The notes below the pieces were generated by a model that did not search any database, was not told where the DNA came from, and was given only the letters and a program-made list of their open reading frames with translations. Positions 17,283 through 25,606 of a DNA stretch of 64,000 nucleotides are shown here, piece after piece; position 1 is the first letter of the stretch, and every line of letters begins with the position of its first letter. The stretch is taken from the NCBI GenBank assembly GCA_020638175.1, contig JACKJA010000002.1, positions 868,001 through 932,000 on the forward strand. Reading direction: 5' to 3'. The position numbers and the translations under genes were made by a program. The DNA is from Rhodospirillales bacterium (lineage in GTDB: Bacteria > Pseudomonadota > Alphaproteobacteria > Micavibrionales > Micavibrionaceae).

Positions 17283-19649
17283 ATGGCTTTAAGCGGTCTG
17301 GATTCAGCTTTGTCGGGTCTGCGTGTGGCCCAGCAACAGCTTAGCGTGATATCAACCAACATCTCGAATGTCGGGACGGATGGCTATACCCGGAAAATTT
17401 TACCGCAATCGACGATTGCTGTTGGCGGGGAAGCGCTGGGCGTGCGCGGCGATGCGATCATTCGTAACGTTGATCTTAATCTGGAGCGCGATTTCTGGAC
17501 GCAGGTCAGCACAGTCAGCAATCTGGATACAAAGGCCACATACCTGAACCGGATCCAGGAATTCCACGGCGCTCCGGATCTGGAAATCTCGATCGCTGCA
17601 GAAATTGCCGAGCTTAGGGATAAATTTTCCGCACTGGCCGATAGCCCGGAGGATCATTACCTGCAGCGCTCCGTGGTGGATCAGGGCGTTGTCATCGCCA
17701 ACAAGATCAATGATTTTGCCGGTCTTCTGACGGAAATGCGCAACGATGCGCAGGATGATATCGATTTATCCGTCCAGAATGTAAATAATCTCCTGTCCCA
17801 GATTGCCGAACTCAACAAACAGATTAAATCCAACATCAATATCGGGAAAACGTCGGCCGCGCTGGAAGACCAGCGGGACGAATTGATCCGGCAGCTATCC
17901 GAAGAAATTGAAATCAGCTTTTTCGTGCGCGGTGACGGTGTCTTGGTCGTGCAGACCGGGCAGGGCGTGCAACTGGCCGATGAACGGGCGGAAACGCTGT
18001 ATTTTCAAAACAGCAATATCGGCCCGCAAAGCTATTACCCGGCGTCGGCTTATGGTCTGTATGTCGGTGATCCGGCGACCCCGACGGCGATCGAGATTAC
18101 AGAAACCGGACTGAACGGTCATCTGGGCGCTTTGTTTGAATTGCGTGACGAGATTTTACCTGAACAAATGGCCATGCTCGATGAGCTGGCGCATAAAATG
18201 GCCCTGCGGTTCGACGCGCAGGGATTGCAGTTGTTTACCGATGCATCGGGACAAATTCCAGCAGACACGGCCCCCGTTCCCGATCCGCCCGGTCCGTTAA
18301 CTCCCGTTGATTATGTCGGATTTTCAACCGAGATTCAGGTCAACAGCCAGATTCTGGCCGACAGTACGTTGGTCCAGACTGGCACCGCCGCCAACGATTT
18401 GCCTGTCCAAAGCGGATCAAACGAAGTCGTGCGCCGCGTCGTGGAATATGTATTCGGCGAGGTCGAATATCAGGAAGCCGTCGGGACGGTCGATGTGCGC
18501 GCCAACGGCAGCGGCGCGGTCACCATGCAGGAATGGCTGGGCCTGTATTCGGAAAACCAGATCACCGGCACGACGAATCTCTCGTCCTATACGGATGTGA
18601 ACGCTTTGCTGGCCGCCGGTGGCGATGTCTTTGCCGTGCCGCCGCCCTCTATCCCGCCATGGACGGACGAGTTCCAGATTATCTTTGAAGAGCCGCGTCT
18701 GGGGCTGGGGCCGGAAACGATTACGATCAACCTGAACGATGCGGCGGCCATACCGCTGGGGCCGGGCGTGAATGACGCGCTGGACCAGATTATTGCCGAA
18801 ATCAATAACGAGATCGCCGCCTTGCCGGTCGACCCCGGATTCGCGGCGGTCGCCAGCCGCAGCCCTTACGGCCAGTTGATTATCGAAACGCGCGGGAATG
18901 TGACGCTGGATGCATCGTCGACAGTCACCAGCATGGGGCAGGACGGCCTTGATTTTCTGGGCCTGACCGAAGGAACTTACCAGACCGTCGATCCCTATTT
19001 CGATGTACAGGTGGGCAATGCGCCCCCGGTGCGCGTGACGATCGAGCCGGGCGATACCGAAACAGAATTGCTCGACAAGCTGGAATATGATGTAGGAACC
19101 CAGACCGGCGTTCCGGGGCTTTATGTCGATATGGACGTGGCGACCGGCGTTTTGACGCTGCGCCCCGGTAATGATGACAGCAATGCCGGGCCGGTTTTCG
19201 GCGGTGATATCAAAATCATCGGCGGGCCGTTTGTGTCGGACGGCACAGGCGGCAGCGGCGTGGCCCTGAATGCCACGGTTCTGGAATCGCTGTTCGGCAG
19301 CAACAATCCGATCACGGATGTGCTCTATGGCGCCAGCGCGCCGTTTCGTTCGGCAAATCTGGGGCCGGGGGTAAACATAGATACCGGCACGATCAGCTCG
19401 TCGACCCTGATCGACTACTCCCAGAAACTGGTGAACCGGCAGGCCGAAGAAATCCTGATTACCGAGGCGCGGATGACGGATGAAAAAACATTCCAGGATC
19501 TTTTACAGGGCCGTCTTCTGGACGAATCCGGCGTGAATATCGAGGAAGAGCTGGCCAATTTGATTGTCGTGCAGACGGCATTCGCTGCTTCGGCCCGGAC
19601 AATCACGGCAATCGACGAAATGTTTCGGGAATTGCTGAACGCGGTTTAG
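17283..19649 (+). CDS. flgK: Flagellar hook-associated protein 1 (FlgK)
   Basis: 788 residues. FlgK joins hook and filament. The N-terminus has the flagellar rod/hook signature (GLDSALSGLRVAQQQLSVISTNISNVGTDGYTR, seen over residues 5-37), followed by a coiled-coil zone to about 240. The C-terminus carries the paired helix signature NIEEELANLIVVQTAFAASA and ends with MFRELLNAV. The family is usually about 450-650 residues; the excess lies in the variable central region (about 320-680), which is Asp/Gly/Thr rich. An AAGGA site precedes the ATG, and a sigma-54-type promoter lies upstream. flgL follows after 29 bases. Confidence 0.94.
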   Translation: MALSGLDSALSGLRVAQQQLSVISTNISNVGTDGYTRKILPQSTIAVGGEALGVRGDAIIRNVDLNLERDFWTQVSTVSNLDTKATYLNRIQEFHGAPDLEISIAAEIAELRDKFSALADSPEDHYLQRSVVDQGVVIANKINDFAGLLTEMRNDAQDDIDLSVQNVNNLLSQIAELNKQIKSNINIGKTSAALEDQRDELIRQLSEEIEISFFVRGDGVLVVQTGQGVQLADERAETLYFQNSNIGPQSYYPASAYGLYVGDPATPTAIEITETGLNGHLGALFELRDEILPEQMAMLDELAHKMALRFDAQGLQLFTDASGQIPADTAPVPDPPGPLTPVDYVGFSTEIQVNSQILADSTLVQTGTAANDLPVQSGSNEVVRRVVEYVFGEVEYQEAVGTVDVRANGSGAVTMQEWLGLYSENQITGTTNLSSYTDVNALLAAGGDVFAVPPPSIPPWTDEFQIIFEEPRLGLGPETITINLNDAAAIPLGPGVNDALDQIIAEINNEIAALPVDPGFAAVASRSPYGQLIIETRGNVTLDASSTVTSMGQDGLDFLGLTEGTYQTVDPYFDVQVGNAPPVRVTIEPGDTETELLDKLEYDVGTQTGVPGLYVDMDVATGVLTLRPGNDDSNAGPVFGGDIKIIGGPFVSDGTGGSGVALNATVLESLFGSNNPITDVLYGASAPFRSANLGPGVNIDTGTISSSTLIDYSQKLVNRQAEEILITEARMTDEKTFQDLLQGRLLDESGVNIEEELANLIVVQTAFAASARTITAIDEMFRELLNAV

Positions 19650-19678
19650 ATGAAAAAATGAATATAAGGATTTAAGTT

Positions 19679-20752
19679 ATGGCATCCATTTCAACGACAA
19701 GACAATCTCTGGACCAGATCGAACGGCTGAAAATCATGCAAACGCAGCTGGCGACGTTGCAATACCAGATATCATCCGGGAAAAAGACACGGCTGTTCAA
19801 GGGCCTGGAAAACGATGTTTTGTCTTCCGAACGGGCGCGGGCAGATTATAAATCACTCGATACCTATATTAACAATATCACGGTAGCCGACCGACGCATA
19901 AAGCTGATGGGCAATACACTGGAAAGCGCCCAGCAACAGGCGACCAACGTGCTGAACGCGCTGGAAATCCAGACCCAGCAAGGTGAGATCGAGCTGGATA
20001 CGATCAACGATCTGGCAACGAATGTGCAGAAATTCCTCTACACGCTTTATAACCAGAAAGACGGTGACCGTTATTTGTTTGGCGGCGCAGAAACGCAGGC
20101 CCAGCCGATCAGCGACACCGGCTCTCTGGATACATATCAGGTAACCCGGATTAGTGACTGGCTGGCGACGACGATTGACAGCGATCAACTGGTCGACAGC
20201 TATCGGGACACGGCGCAGCTAAACGACACGGTTGTCGGTTATTCCGCGGAATTAAGCAGCGGCAATGTCCGCAATGTCTTTGTCCGCGTCGATGAAAGCG
20301 CCGAACTGGATTACACGGTTTTAGCCAATAGCGACGGTTTCCGCGATATCATGGTTGCCGTCAGCATGATTAAAAACCTGACCGGAACGCTGGAAGAAGT
20401 CACAAGGGAAGCCGATGATCCGGCCACGCTGGTAACGGCGCCGGGCGCCGACCAGAGCGAGCAAAACACCAATTTCTATCAGGTTTTCAATGATCTGGCC
20501 CGTATGTTGAGCGATGCGATTGATAATCTTGATCTCGACCGGTTTAACCTGAGCCAGACACAGGCACAAATGACCCAGATCATGCAAAATCATGAGATCG
20601 AGCAAAATTTGCAACTCGATGTGATTAGTCAGGCGGAAGATATCGACCTGAACGAGACAGCTGTCAATCTGAACATGTTACAACTGCAACTGGAAGCATC
20701 ATACCGGGTCACGGCATCCGTCAGCCAGCTTAGCCTGGTCAATTATATATAG
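19679..20752 (+). CDS. flgL: Flagellar hook-associated protein 3 (FlgL)
   Basis: 357 residues, flagellin-like. The N-terminus (STTRQSLDQIERLKIMQTQL...YQISSGKK) and C-terminus (LNETAVNLNMLQLQLEASYR) are the two helical ends that fold together in FlgL and flagellin. The signature DGDRYLFGGAETQAQP lies near residues 127-142. FlgL forms the second ring of the hook-filament junction, on top of FlgK. AAGGA lies 8 bases before the ATG. flgK and flgL form a two-gene unit; no other flagellar gene is seen in the window, and no flagellin follows. Confidence 0.94.
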   Translation: MASISTTRQSLDQIERLKIMQTQLATLQYQISSGKKTRLFKGLENDVLSSERARADYKSLDTYINNITVADRRIKLMGNTLESAQQQATNVLNALEIQTQQGEIELDTINDLATNVQKFLYTLYNQKDGDRYLFGGAETQAQPISDTGSLDTYQVTRISDWLATTIDSDQLVDSYRDTAQLNDTVVGYSAELSSGNVRNVFVRVDESAELDYTVLANSDGFRDIMVAVSMIKNLTGTLEEVTREADDPATLVTAPGADQSEQNTNFYQVFNDLARMLSDAIDNLDLDRFNLSQTQAQMTQIMQNHEIEQNLQLDVISQAEDIDLNETAVNLNMLQLQLEASYRVTASVSQLSLVNYI

Positions 20753-20759
20753 AATAAAG

Positions 20760-22022
20760 CTAGAGCGGCGCGGATTCGCTTATCACCAGAACCAGCGGCC
20801 CGCTGGGCGCATTGGGATAAAGGCTGCCAACCGGGCGGGCACCGGCCTGTCCGAAAGCTGTCAGGGCTTTCTGCACGGCATCAACAAAATCACCGTTGAT
20901 TTCCATGTTTTCAGGCAGGTAATAATCGCGCGGCGCGTTCCAGATAATCTGCGCGCCGACAATGTTCGACCAGTTGGTCAGAATCTGGCGCAAGCTGGCA
21001 TCCTTTGTCGCTTGCCATGTGTAATCGGACGCCGACGGCACCGGAGCAGGCATATCCTGTTGCGGCGCAACGTAATCCTGTGCCGGCATGGTGACGTCCA
21101 TAGGCTCGTAAATGTCGGCTTCATTCATATTGATTTCAGCAACACTCATCATTGATTCTGTCCGCAGCGGCGCGGCATCGTCAGCCTGCGGCGCGATGAC
21201 TTCCGGCTCTGTATAGGGAACCGGTGTGTCCAGTAAGGGCTGCGGCGCGGCAGAAGCTGCGGATGCTTTCATCGGCAGAGCCGGTTTTTTGCGGCGCGGC
21301 GGATTTTCGGGCGGGGCATTCCGGGGGTCGGCCTGCAGGGCGGGATGCGCCATGGCCATGGGCTGAACCGGCTGGGCCATCGGCACCGGTTGCTGAGCGG
21401 TCTGCGGCAGGGCTGCCGGATAGGCCTGCGGCTTCTTCGGACCGATAACAACGGTCTGGTCGATGACGTCCACGTCCAGATTATAAGGCGCAACAGCTTC
21501 GGCCAGGACAACATCCCAAGGCTGCCCGCCGTTCCAGTTAACCCGGACAGCCTGATTGATTTGCGGCGCAAAGGAATAGGCATAGTTGTCGGGAACAATC
21601 TGGCGCATAGCCAAAATCAGGGGCATATCATTGCCGAAACCGACAACCACATCCTTTGTAGACGCGGACGCAGGCATCGCATCCTCCATCGGCGCGGGCA
21701 TGATCGGCTCCATCGAAACCGGTGCTACAGGCGCGATTTGCGGGCTTTGCTGCAGGGGGACGGGGGCAATCATAATATGTTCGATGTCGGGCGCGCCATC
21801 GTCAAGAGGCGCTTCCATAACCGGCTCCGGCGGTAGCGGTACTAAAGCTTGGGCTGCCGGGGGCTGACCGCGATGATCGGCCGGTTTCCATTCAAATCCG
21901 GCCTGAGCGGCTTGCGGCGCGATGAAGGCCAACACGGAAAATGTGACAAGGGCATACCGGGAAACCGCTGCTGCGCCGATACGGTGAGAGAAAAAAGCCG
22001 ATTGTTTTGTATTCAGTGTCAT
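20760..22022 (-). CDS. TcpQ/PilL-like exported protein with two related domains
   Basis: 420 residues. The start at 22022 has GAGG 8 bases upstream and opens into a signal peptide ending AAQAG. Two similar small domains follow, separated by a Pro/Ala/Met-rich linker. One is at about 120-190 (DMPLILAMRQIVPDNYAYSF...VRVNWNGGQPW). The other is C-terminal (SLRQILTNWSNIVGAQIIWN...EINGDFVDAVQKALTAFG...PLVLVI). The second matches the TcpQ-type C-terminal domain found in TcpQ and IncI PilL. Such N0-like domains work near outer-membrane channels of pili or secretion systems. It is the last gene of the minus-strand secretion block. Confidence 0.72.
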   Translation of the reverse strand: MTLNTKQSAFFSHRIGAAAVSRYALVTFSVLAFIAPQAAQAGFEWKPADHRGQPPAAQALVPLPPEPVMEAPLDDGAPDIEHIMIAPVPLQQSPQIAPVAPVSMEPIMPAPMEDAMPASASTKDVVVGFGNDMPLILAMRQIVPDNYAYSFAPQINQAVRVNWNGGQPWDVVLAEAVAPYNLDVDVIDQTVVIGPKKPQAYPAALPQTAQQPVPMAQPVQPMAMAHPALQADPRNAPPENPPRRKKPALPMKASAASAAPQPLLDTPVPYTEPEVIAPQADDAAPLRTESMMSVAEINMNEADIYEPMDVTMPAQDYVAPQQDMPAPVPSASDYTWQATKDASLRQILTNWSNIVGAQIIWNAPRDYYLPENMEINGDFVDAVQKALTAFGQAGARPVGSLYPNAPSGPLVLVISESAPL

Positions 22023-22163
22023 TCCCGAAGCCTCTGTGGAGCAGAGCGTTAATATCTGCCGTGTGTTTCGCATGGGTTGCCAGTTAATTTCAATGAACTA
22101 GCCGGTAAAATAAAGATATTACGTGCAAATGACAAGTGGCAAGGCAGATAAATCACCAGAGAA

Positions 22164-22469
22164 TTAACCGAAATCATTCATTCTGTGCCGGCGATAGGCT
22201 ACAAGCCCGGGACGTTTATGCCCCAGAAGCCATACACGCAGGGATCGAATCGCCGAAGGGAACGTCAATCCTTTGCGTTCGAGTATATAAAAGACAACGG
22301 TCGATATGAAGGTCACAAAGAGAGTGATAGGCCGCGCATAAACCAGAAGAACAAACCAGGGAATAACGGCGCGGGCATCAAGTGCAAAAAAACGGGCAGG
22401 CCGCATGCTGTTCCGCCAGTGCCAGTGGGTCTGTTCTTCAGCGGTTTCTCTTTCTGCTGCTGTTGCCAT
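22164..22469 (-). CDS. icmT: Type IVB secretion protein IcmT-like
   Basis: 101 residues. It has the IcmT/TraK pattern: HWHWRNSMRPARFFALDARAV directly before a hydrophobic region with two short membrane segments (PWFVLLVYARPITLFVTFIS; VVFYILERKGLTF), then a basic tail (RSLRVWLLGHKRPG). IcmT is a small inner-membrane protein needed for Dot/Icm function and linked to pore formation in Legionella. It lies 87 bases after dotB on the same strand. AGGA precedes the ATG. Confidence 0.85.
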   Translation of the reverse strand: MATAAERETAEEQTHWHWRNSMRPARFFALDARAVIPWFVLLVYARPITLFVTFISTVVFYILERKGLTFPSAIRSLRVWLLGHKRPGLVAYRRHRMNDFG

Positions 22470-22556
22470 GAAATGTATCCTGTTGCCTGTTTCTTACTCA
22501 ATCTACCAAGTTTTAGGATGGCGAACAAAGATAAAAAAACGTTTAAAATGCGCCGT

Positions 22557-23714
22557 TTAATATTCCGATCCGGAAGCAAGCAGAAGATACCAGCGCCGTT
22601 CGATAACATCATCCTCGAAAGCCAGCCGGGCTGATTCTGCCATGGTTTGGCCGTATTGGGGGATGATTCTCTGGATGTGGGCGGGCCATTCACGGAAATC
22701 CATATCGAGAAGTTTTTCCCGCACCTCGTCCGTAAACAGCATATATTCGCGGATACCCATCCGTCCCCCGGCCTTTTTAGGAACCAGCGCCTGTGTGACG
22801 ACCAGACGCAGGGTTTCCATCAGGGCATAGGCCCGCTCGGAGCGCTCATTAGGCTCGAACGCTGAAACCATCCGTTGCACGGTTGCCGATACGCCCGTTG
22901 TGTGGGTCGTCGTGTAGACGGCGTGGCCTGTCTGCGCGGCCTCGATCGCCGCCGATATCGTTTCGCGGTCACGGGCTTCCCCGACCAGAATAATTTCCGG
23001 TTTCCGGCGCAGGGCGTTGCGCACGCCATGAGCAAAATCCGGCAGGTGCCGCGGGATTTCAGTCTGGGCCACCAGCGAACGGGGACTTTTAATCATGTCA
23101 TAAACATATTCGATCGGCGCTTCATAGGTCAGCATTTTGCCGCACCCGTGAGGCCGTTCCAGAAGCATCCGGTTGCCCGCCGCCAGCAGCGTCGTTTTCC
23201 CGGAACCCGTCGGTCCCGTAATGACCACCATACCCTGACGGGGCGCCCAGTTATCCTTGATGACCTGTTCGATGTTCAAATCGTCCATGGTCGGCGGTTC
23301 GTTGGGCAAAACCCGCATGGTGATCTGCGCGGCATCCCGCCCGCGGGAAAGAATGGCTGTGATGTTGACCCGGAAGCGAATCCGCGTATAGCGGTCGGGC
23401 CGAATTTCATAGGACAGGTCCAGATCATGCCCCCCGGCCAGCCGCGCCAGAGCTTCGGGGCCGTATATGCGGTGGAGGAAAACAGCCATGTCGGCGGAAT
23501 CCAGTGGCCGGAACGTGCCGGGATAAAGCACGCCGTCGATTTCGCTGTAAGCCGGCCGGTCGGACTGGAAGGTGATATCCGAGGCGTTTTGTTTTACGGC
23601 CCATAAAATATAATTGTCGACATGCTCTTCCCGGAAGCGCCCCGGTTCATCCGGCCAGGTGCGCCCCTTGGTATCCTTGGCTTTGATAAGGGTTATCGGT
23701 TTGCGGGCTGCCAT
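22557..23714 (-). CDS. dotB: Type IVB secretion ATPase DotB-like
   Basis: 385 residues, PilT/VirB11-type hexameric ATPase that powers the secretion channel from the cytoplasm. Residues 1-150 form the N-terminal domain (ILWAVKQNASDITFQSDRPAY). The Walker A loop is GPTGSGKT (167-174). The Asp box TYEAPIEYVYD, the Walker B region KPEIILVGEARDRET and the His box GHAVYTTTHTTGVS follow. All catalytic motifs are intact. The start overlaps the end of dotC by 22 bases, conserving the dotD-dotC-dotB order of Legionella. Confidence 0.94.
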   Translation of the reverse strand: MAARKPITLIKAKDTKGRTWPDEPGRFREEHVDNYILWAVKQNASDITFQSDRPAYSEIDGVLYPGTFRPLDSADMAVFLHRIYGPEALARLAGGHDLDLSYEIRPDRYTRIRFRVNITAILSRGRDAAQITMRVLPNEPPTMDDLNIEQVIKDNWAPRQGMVVITGPTGSGKTTLLAAGNRMLLERPHGCGKMLTYEAPIEYVYDMIKSPRSLVAQTEIPRHLPDFAHGVRNALRRKPEIILVGEARDRETISAAIEAAQTGHAVYTTTHTTGVSATVQRMVSAFEPNERSERAYALMETLRLVVTQALVPKKAGGRMGIREYMLFTDEVREKLLDMDFREWPAHIQRIIPQYGQTMAESARLAFEDDVIERRWYLLLASGSEY

Positions 23715-24550
23715 GTATCCGAACCTGACATGAGTGAAGGCATACCTGTGATTTGAACCGCTCTGTCCCCGACACGCATCTGAGTGCCGCCGCCCGTGAC
23801 GCCCCGGTCCGTCTGCAGGGTATAAGGCGGAGAAACCATTCCCTGCGCCAGCAAAACACGATAACGAACCATGCCCTGATAATCGGTGGCCAGCTGGTTC
23901 AAATCCTGTTCAAAGATCTGGTCGGCTTGGGTGACGCCTTCTTCCCAGCCCTGACGGATCCATTCGACCCAGCGCGCTCTTTCTTCTTCGTCATTCGGGC
24001 GTAGAATATCGGGCGGCGGGGCAACGGTTCCCCATGTCCGCTCCAGATAATTGCGCCAGGAACGGGCCGTGCTGACGATCCGGGCGTTTTTGTTAATGTT
24101 GTATATCCGGTCTGACACGGCGGCTTCCGAGCCGCTGGTGTTGATGAGCATAGCGTTGATTTCCTCGGAAATGACCGGCGGCTCGATCAGAAGGCCGGAC
24201 GGCGCCGGGATCAAAAGCGTGCGGAAATCGTAAATCCGGTCCATATAGCTGGCTCGTTGATCCAACTGCTGGCGGATCATAAAGGTCTGCCATGCCAGCC
24301 CGCCACGCGCGCCGAAAGACAGGGCCGCTTCCTTCATGGCATCGTTCCGGATATCAAAGGGAAGCGCCGAGGCATCTTCATCCATAACGTCCATTTTCGG
24401 GATGTTTTCAAGTTCTTCCCGCTGTTGCGGCGGTGTTTGCTCCATGGACACAATATCGCTGCTGGCGCGGGCGGTTTGTGCCGCGAAAGTAATCGTCACG
24501 GCAAGCGACAAGAGAGCCAGAAGAGAGATATGTCCGGTAAACCTGAACAT
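23693..24550 (-). CDS. dotC: Type IVB secretion protein DotC-like, without lipobox
   Basis: 285 residues. DotC is part of the outer-membrane core with DotD and DotH. Family features are RNDAMKEAALSFGARGGLAWQ, a LLIPAPSGLLIEPPVISE block and WRNYLERTWGTVAPPPDILRP followed by ARWVEWIRQGWEEGVTQADQIF. The signal peptide (about 1-29) ends in ARASS and contains no cysteine, so the lipid anchor known for Legionella DotC is absent here. It lies 6 bases after dotD. Confidence 0.9.
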   Translation of the reverse strand: MFRFTGHISLLALLSLAVTITFAAQTARASSDIVSMEQTPPQQREELENIPKMDVMDEDASALPFDIRNDAMKEAALSFGARGGLAWQTFMIRQQLDQRASYMDRIYDFRTLLIPAPSGLLIEPPVISEEINAMLINTSGSEAAVSDRIYNINKNARIVSTARSWRNYLERTWGTVAPPPDILRPNDEEERARWVEWIRQGWEEGVTQADQIFEQDLNQLATDYQGMVRYRVLLAQGMVSPPYTLQTDRGVTGGGTQMRVGDRAVQITGMPSLMSGSDTWQPANR

Positions 24551-24556
24551 CGGGGA

Positions 24557-25057
24557 CTATCCTCCTACGCCGGTATTCGGTGCGTAATGCAGTTCGACCG
24601 TTTTCCGGCTGGCATCCACCCGGACATCGGCCCGCATCCCCAGTTGAAGACCGATGCTGCGCAGGACATCTATAATCGGTTTGTTTTCGACATCAACACT
24701 GACGATGACGGCGACAGGCGGCGGGTTGCCCAGAACCTGGAACGTATAACCGGCGCGGTCAGACAGGGTTTTGGAAATCGGCTCAACCGGCCCTACCCAG
24801 TTAACGGTAATCGCCCGGCGCAACTCGACGGGTACGTCTTCCGCCGGCGGCGCGGAAATGCCGGGGGAACGGGCTTGCTCAACCGCGGCCAGCGTTTCCA
24901 GGGCGACGGAAGTTCTGTCGGCGGCCTCGGCCAGCATCATGGAAACCTTGTCCGGTGAGGCGACAAGCTGAGGCGGTTCAACTTTTTTCCACGGTGTACA
25001 GGCCGTCACAAAAACAACGGCTGAAACCAGAGACAAAAGTTGCATATAGCGTATCAT
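24557..25057 (-). CDS. dotD: Type IVB secretion lipoprotein DotD-like
   Basis: 166 residues. A lipoprotein signal ends in VTAC (Cys20), fitting signal peptidase II cleavage. The mature part has a helical section and a C-terminal N0-like domain (RRAITVNWVGPVEPISKTLS; GYTFQVLGNPPPV; VDVENKPIIDVLRSIGLQLG), the fold described for DotD. It recruits DotH to the outer membrane together with DotC. First gene of dotD-C-B. The 144 bases upstream hold no gene and probably its promoter, although no convincing -35/-10 pair was found. Confidence 0.9.
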   Translation of the reverse strand: MIRYMQLLSLVSAVVFVTACTPWKKVEPPQLVASPDKVSMMLAEAADRTSVALETLAAVEQARSPGISAPPAEDVPVELRRAITVNWVGPVEPISKTLSDRAGYTFQVLGNPPPVAVIVSVDVENKPIIDVLRSIGLQLGMRADVRVDASRKTVELHYAPNTGVGG

Positions 25058-25201
25058 CGTTACTCTATCCCAAAATTCTTCGATTACGTGGCATGCCTTT
25101 TATTGTAAAACCACCACCAAACCTATCTTGTCAAAAAGCGCAGGACAAGAGATCAATCGCATTATGGTGAAAATATCACCAGTTTATCCCGGCCTTGCAT
25201 T

Positions 25202-25606
25202 CTATTCCAGCAAGCCATGCTGTTCCATCGAAGCGACGACCTTGCCCCGGTACGGTTTGCCATAGCGCGCCGTCCGCGAATGATAATGGGCGATTGCCTG
25301 CGACAAATCGCCGGTTTCATTCAGGTGCCGCCGTAAAATCCATGCGGAAACCCCGACATTGGTACAGGGATCATCACGCACCCAGCGATGAGCCGTATCA
25401 ACGCTGACCCCCCATTCATCGGCCAGTTCGGGTAGCCACAATGTGTTGATTTGCATGGGGCCGAGGTCGTATGTACCGTTTTCGTTCGGGCCGACTTCCT
25501 GCCCGACCCGGCCGCCCTCGACCTGGTAAATCCCCAAAAGGACTGCCGGGGGGATGGAATATGTCTGTGATGCCAGCAGCAAACAGGCCGCAATGACTTT
25601 TCCCAT
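25202..25606 (-). CDS. Small lytic transglycosylase (SLT fold)
   Basis: 134 residues. It has the lysozyme-like SLT motifs in order: catalytic Glu30 in GIYQVEGG, YDLGPMQIN at about 46-54, and AIAHYHS near 103-109. A hydrophobic N-terminus (KVIAACLLLASQTYS) may act as a weak export signal, giving a very short mature domain. Such enzymes open peptidoglycan for type IV secretion machines and are common partners of IncI and Dot-like loci. It abuts the next gene upstream with no gap, in the same minus-strand unit. Confidence 0.85.
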   Translation of the reverse strand: MGKVIAACLLLASQTYSIPPAVLLGIYQVEGGRVGQEVGPNENGTYDLGPMQINTLWLPELADEWGVSVDTAHRWVRDDPCTNVGVSAWILRRHLNETGDLSQAIAHYHSRTARYGKPYRGKVVASMEQHGLLE

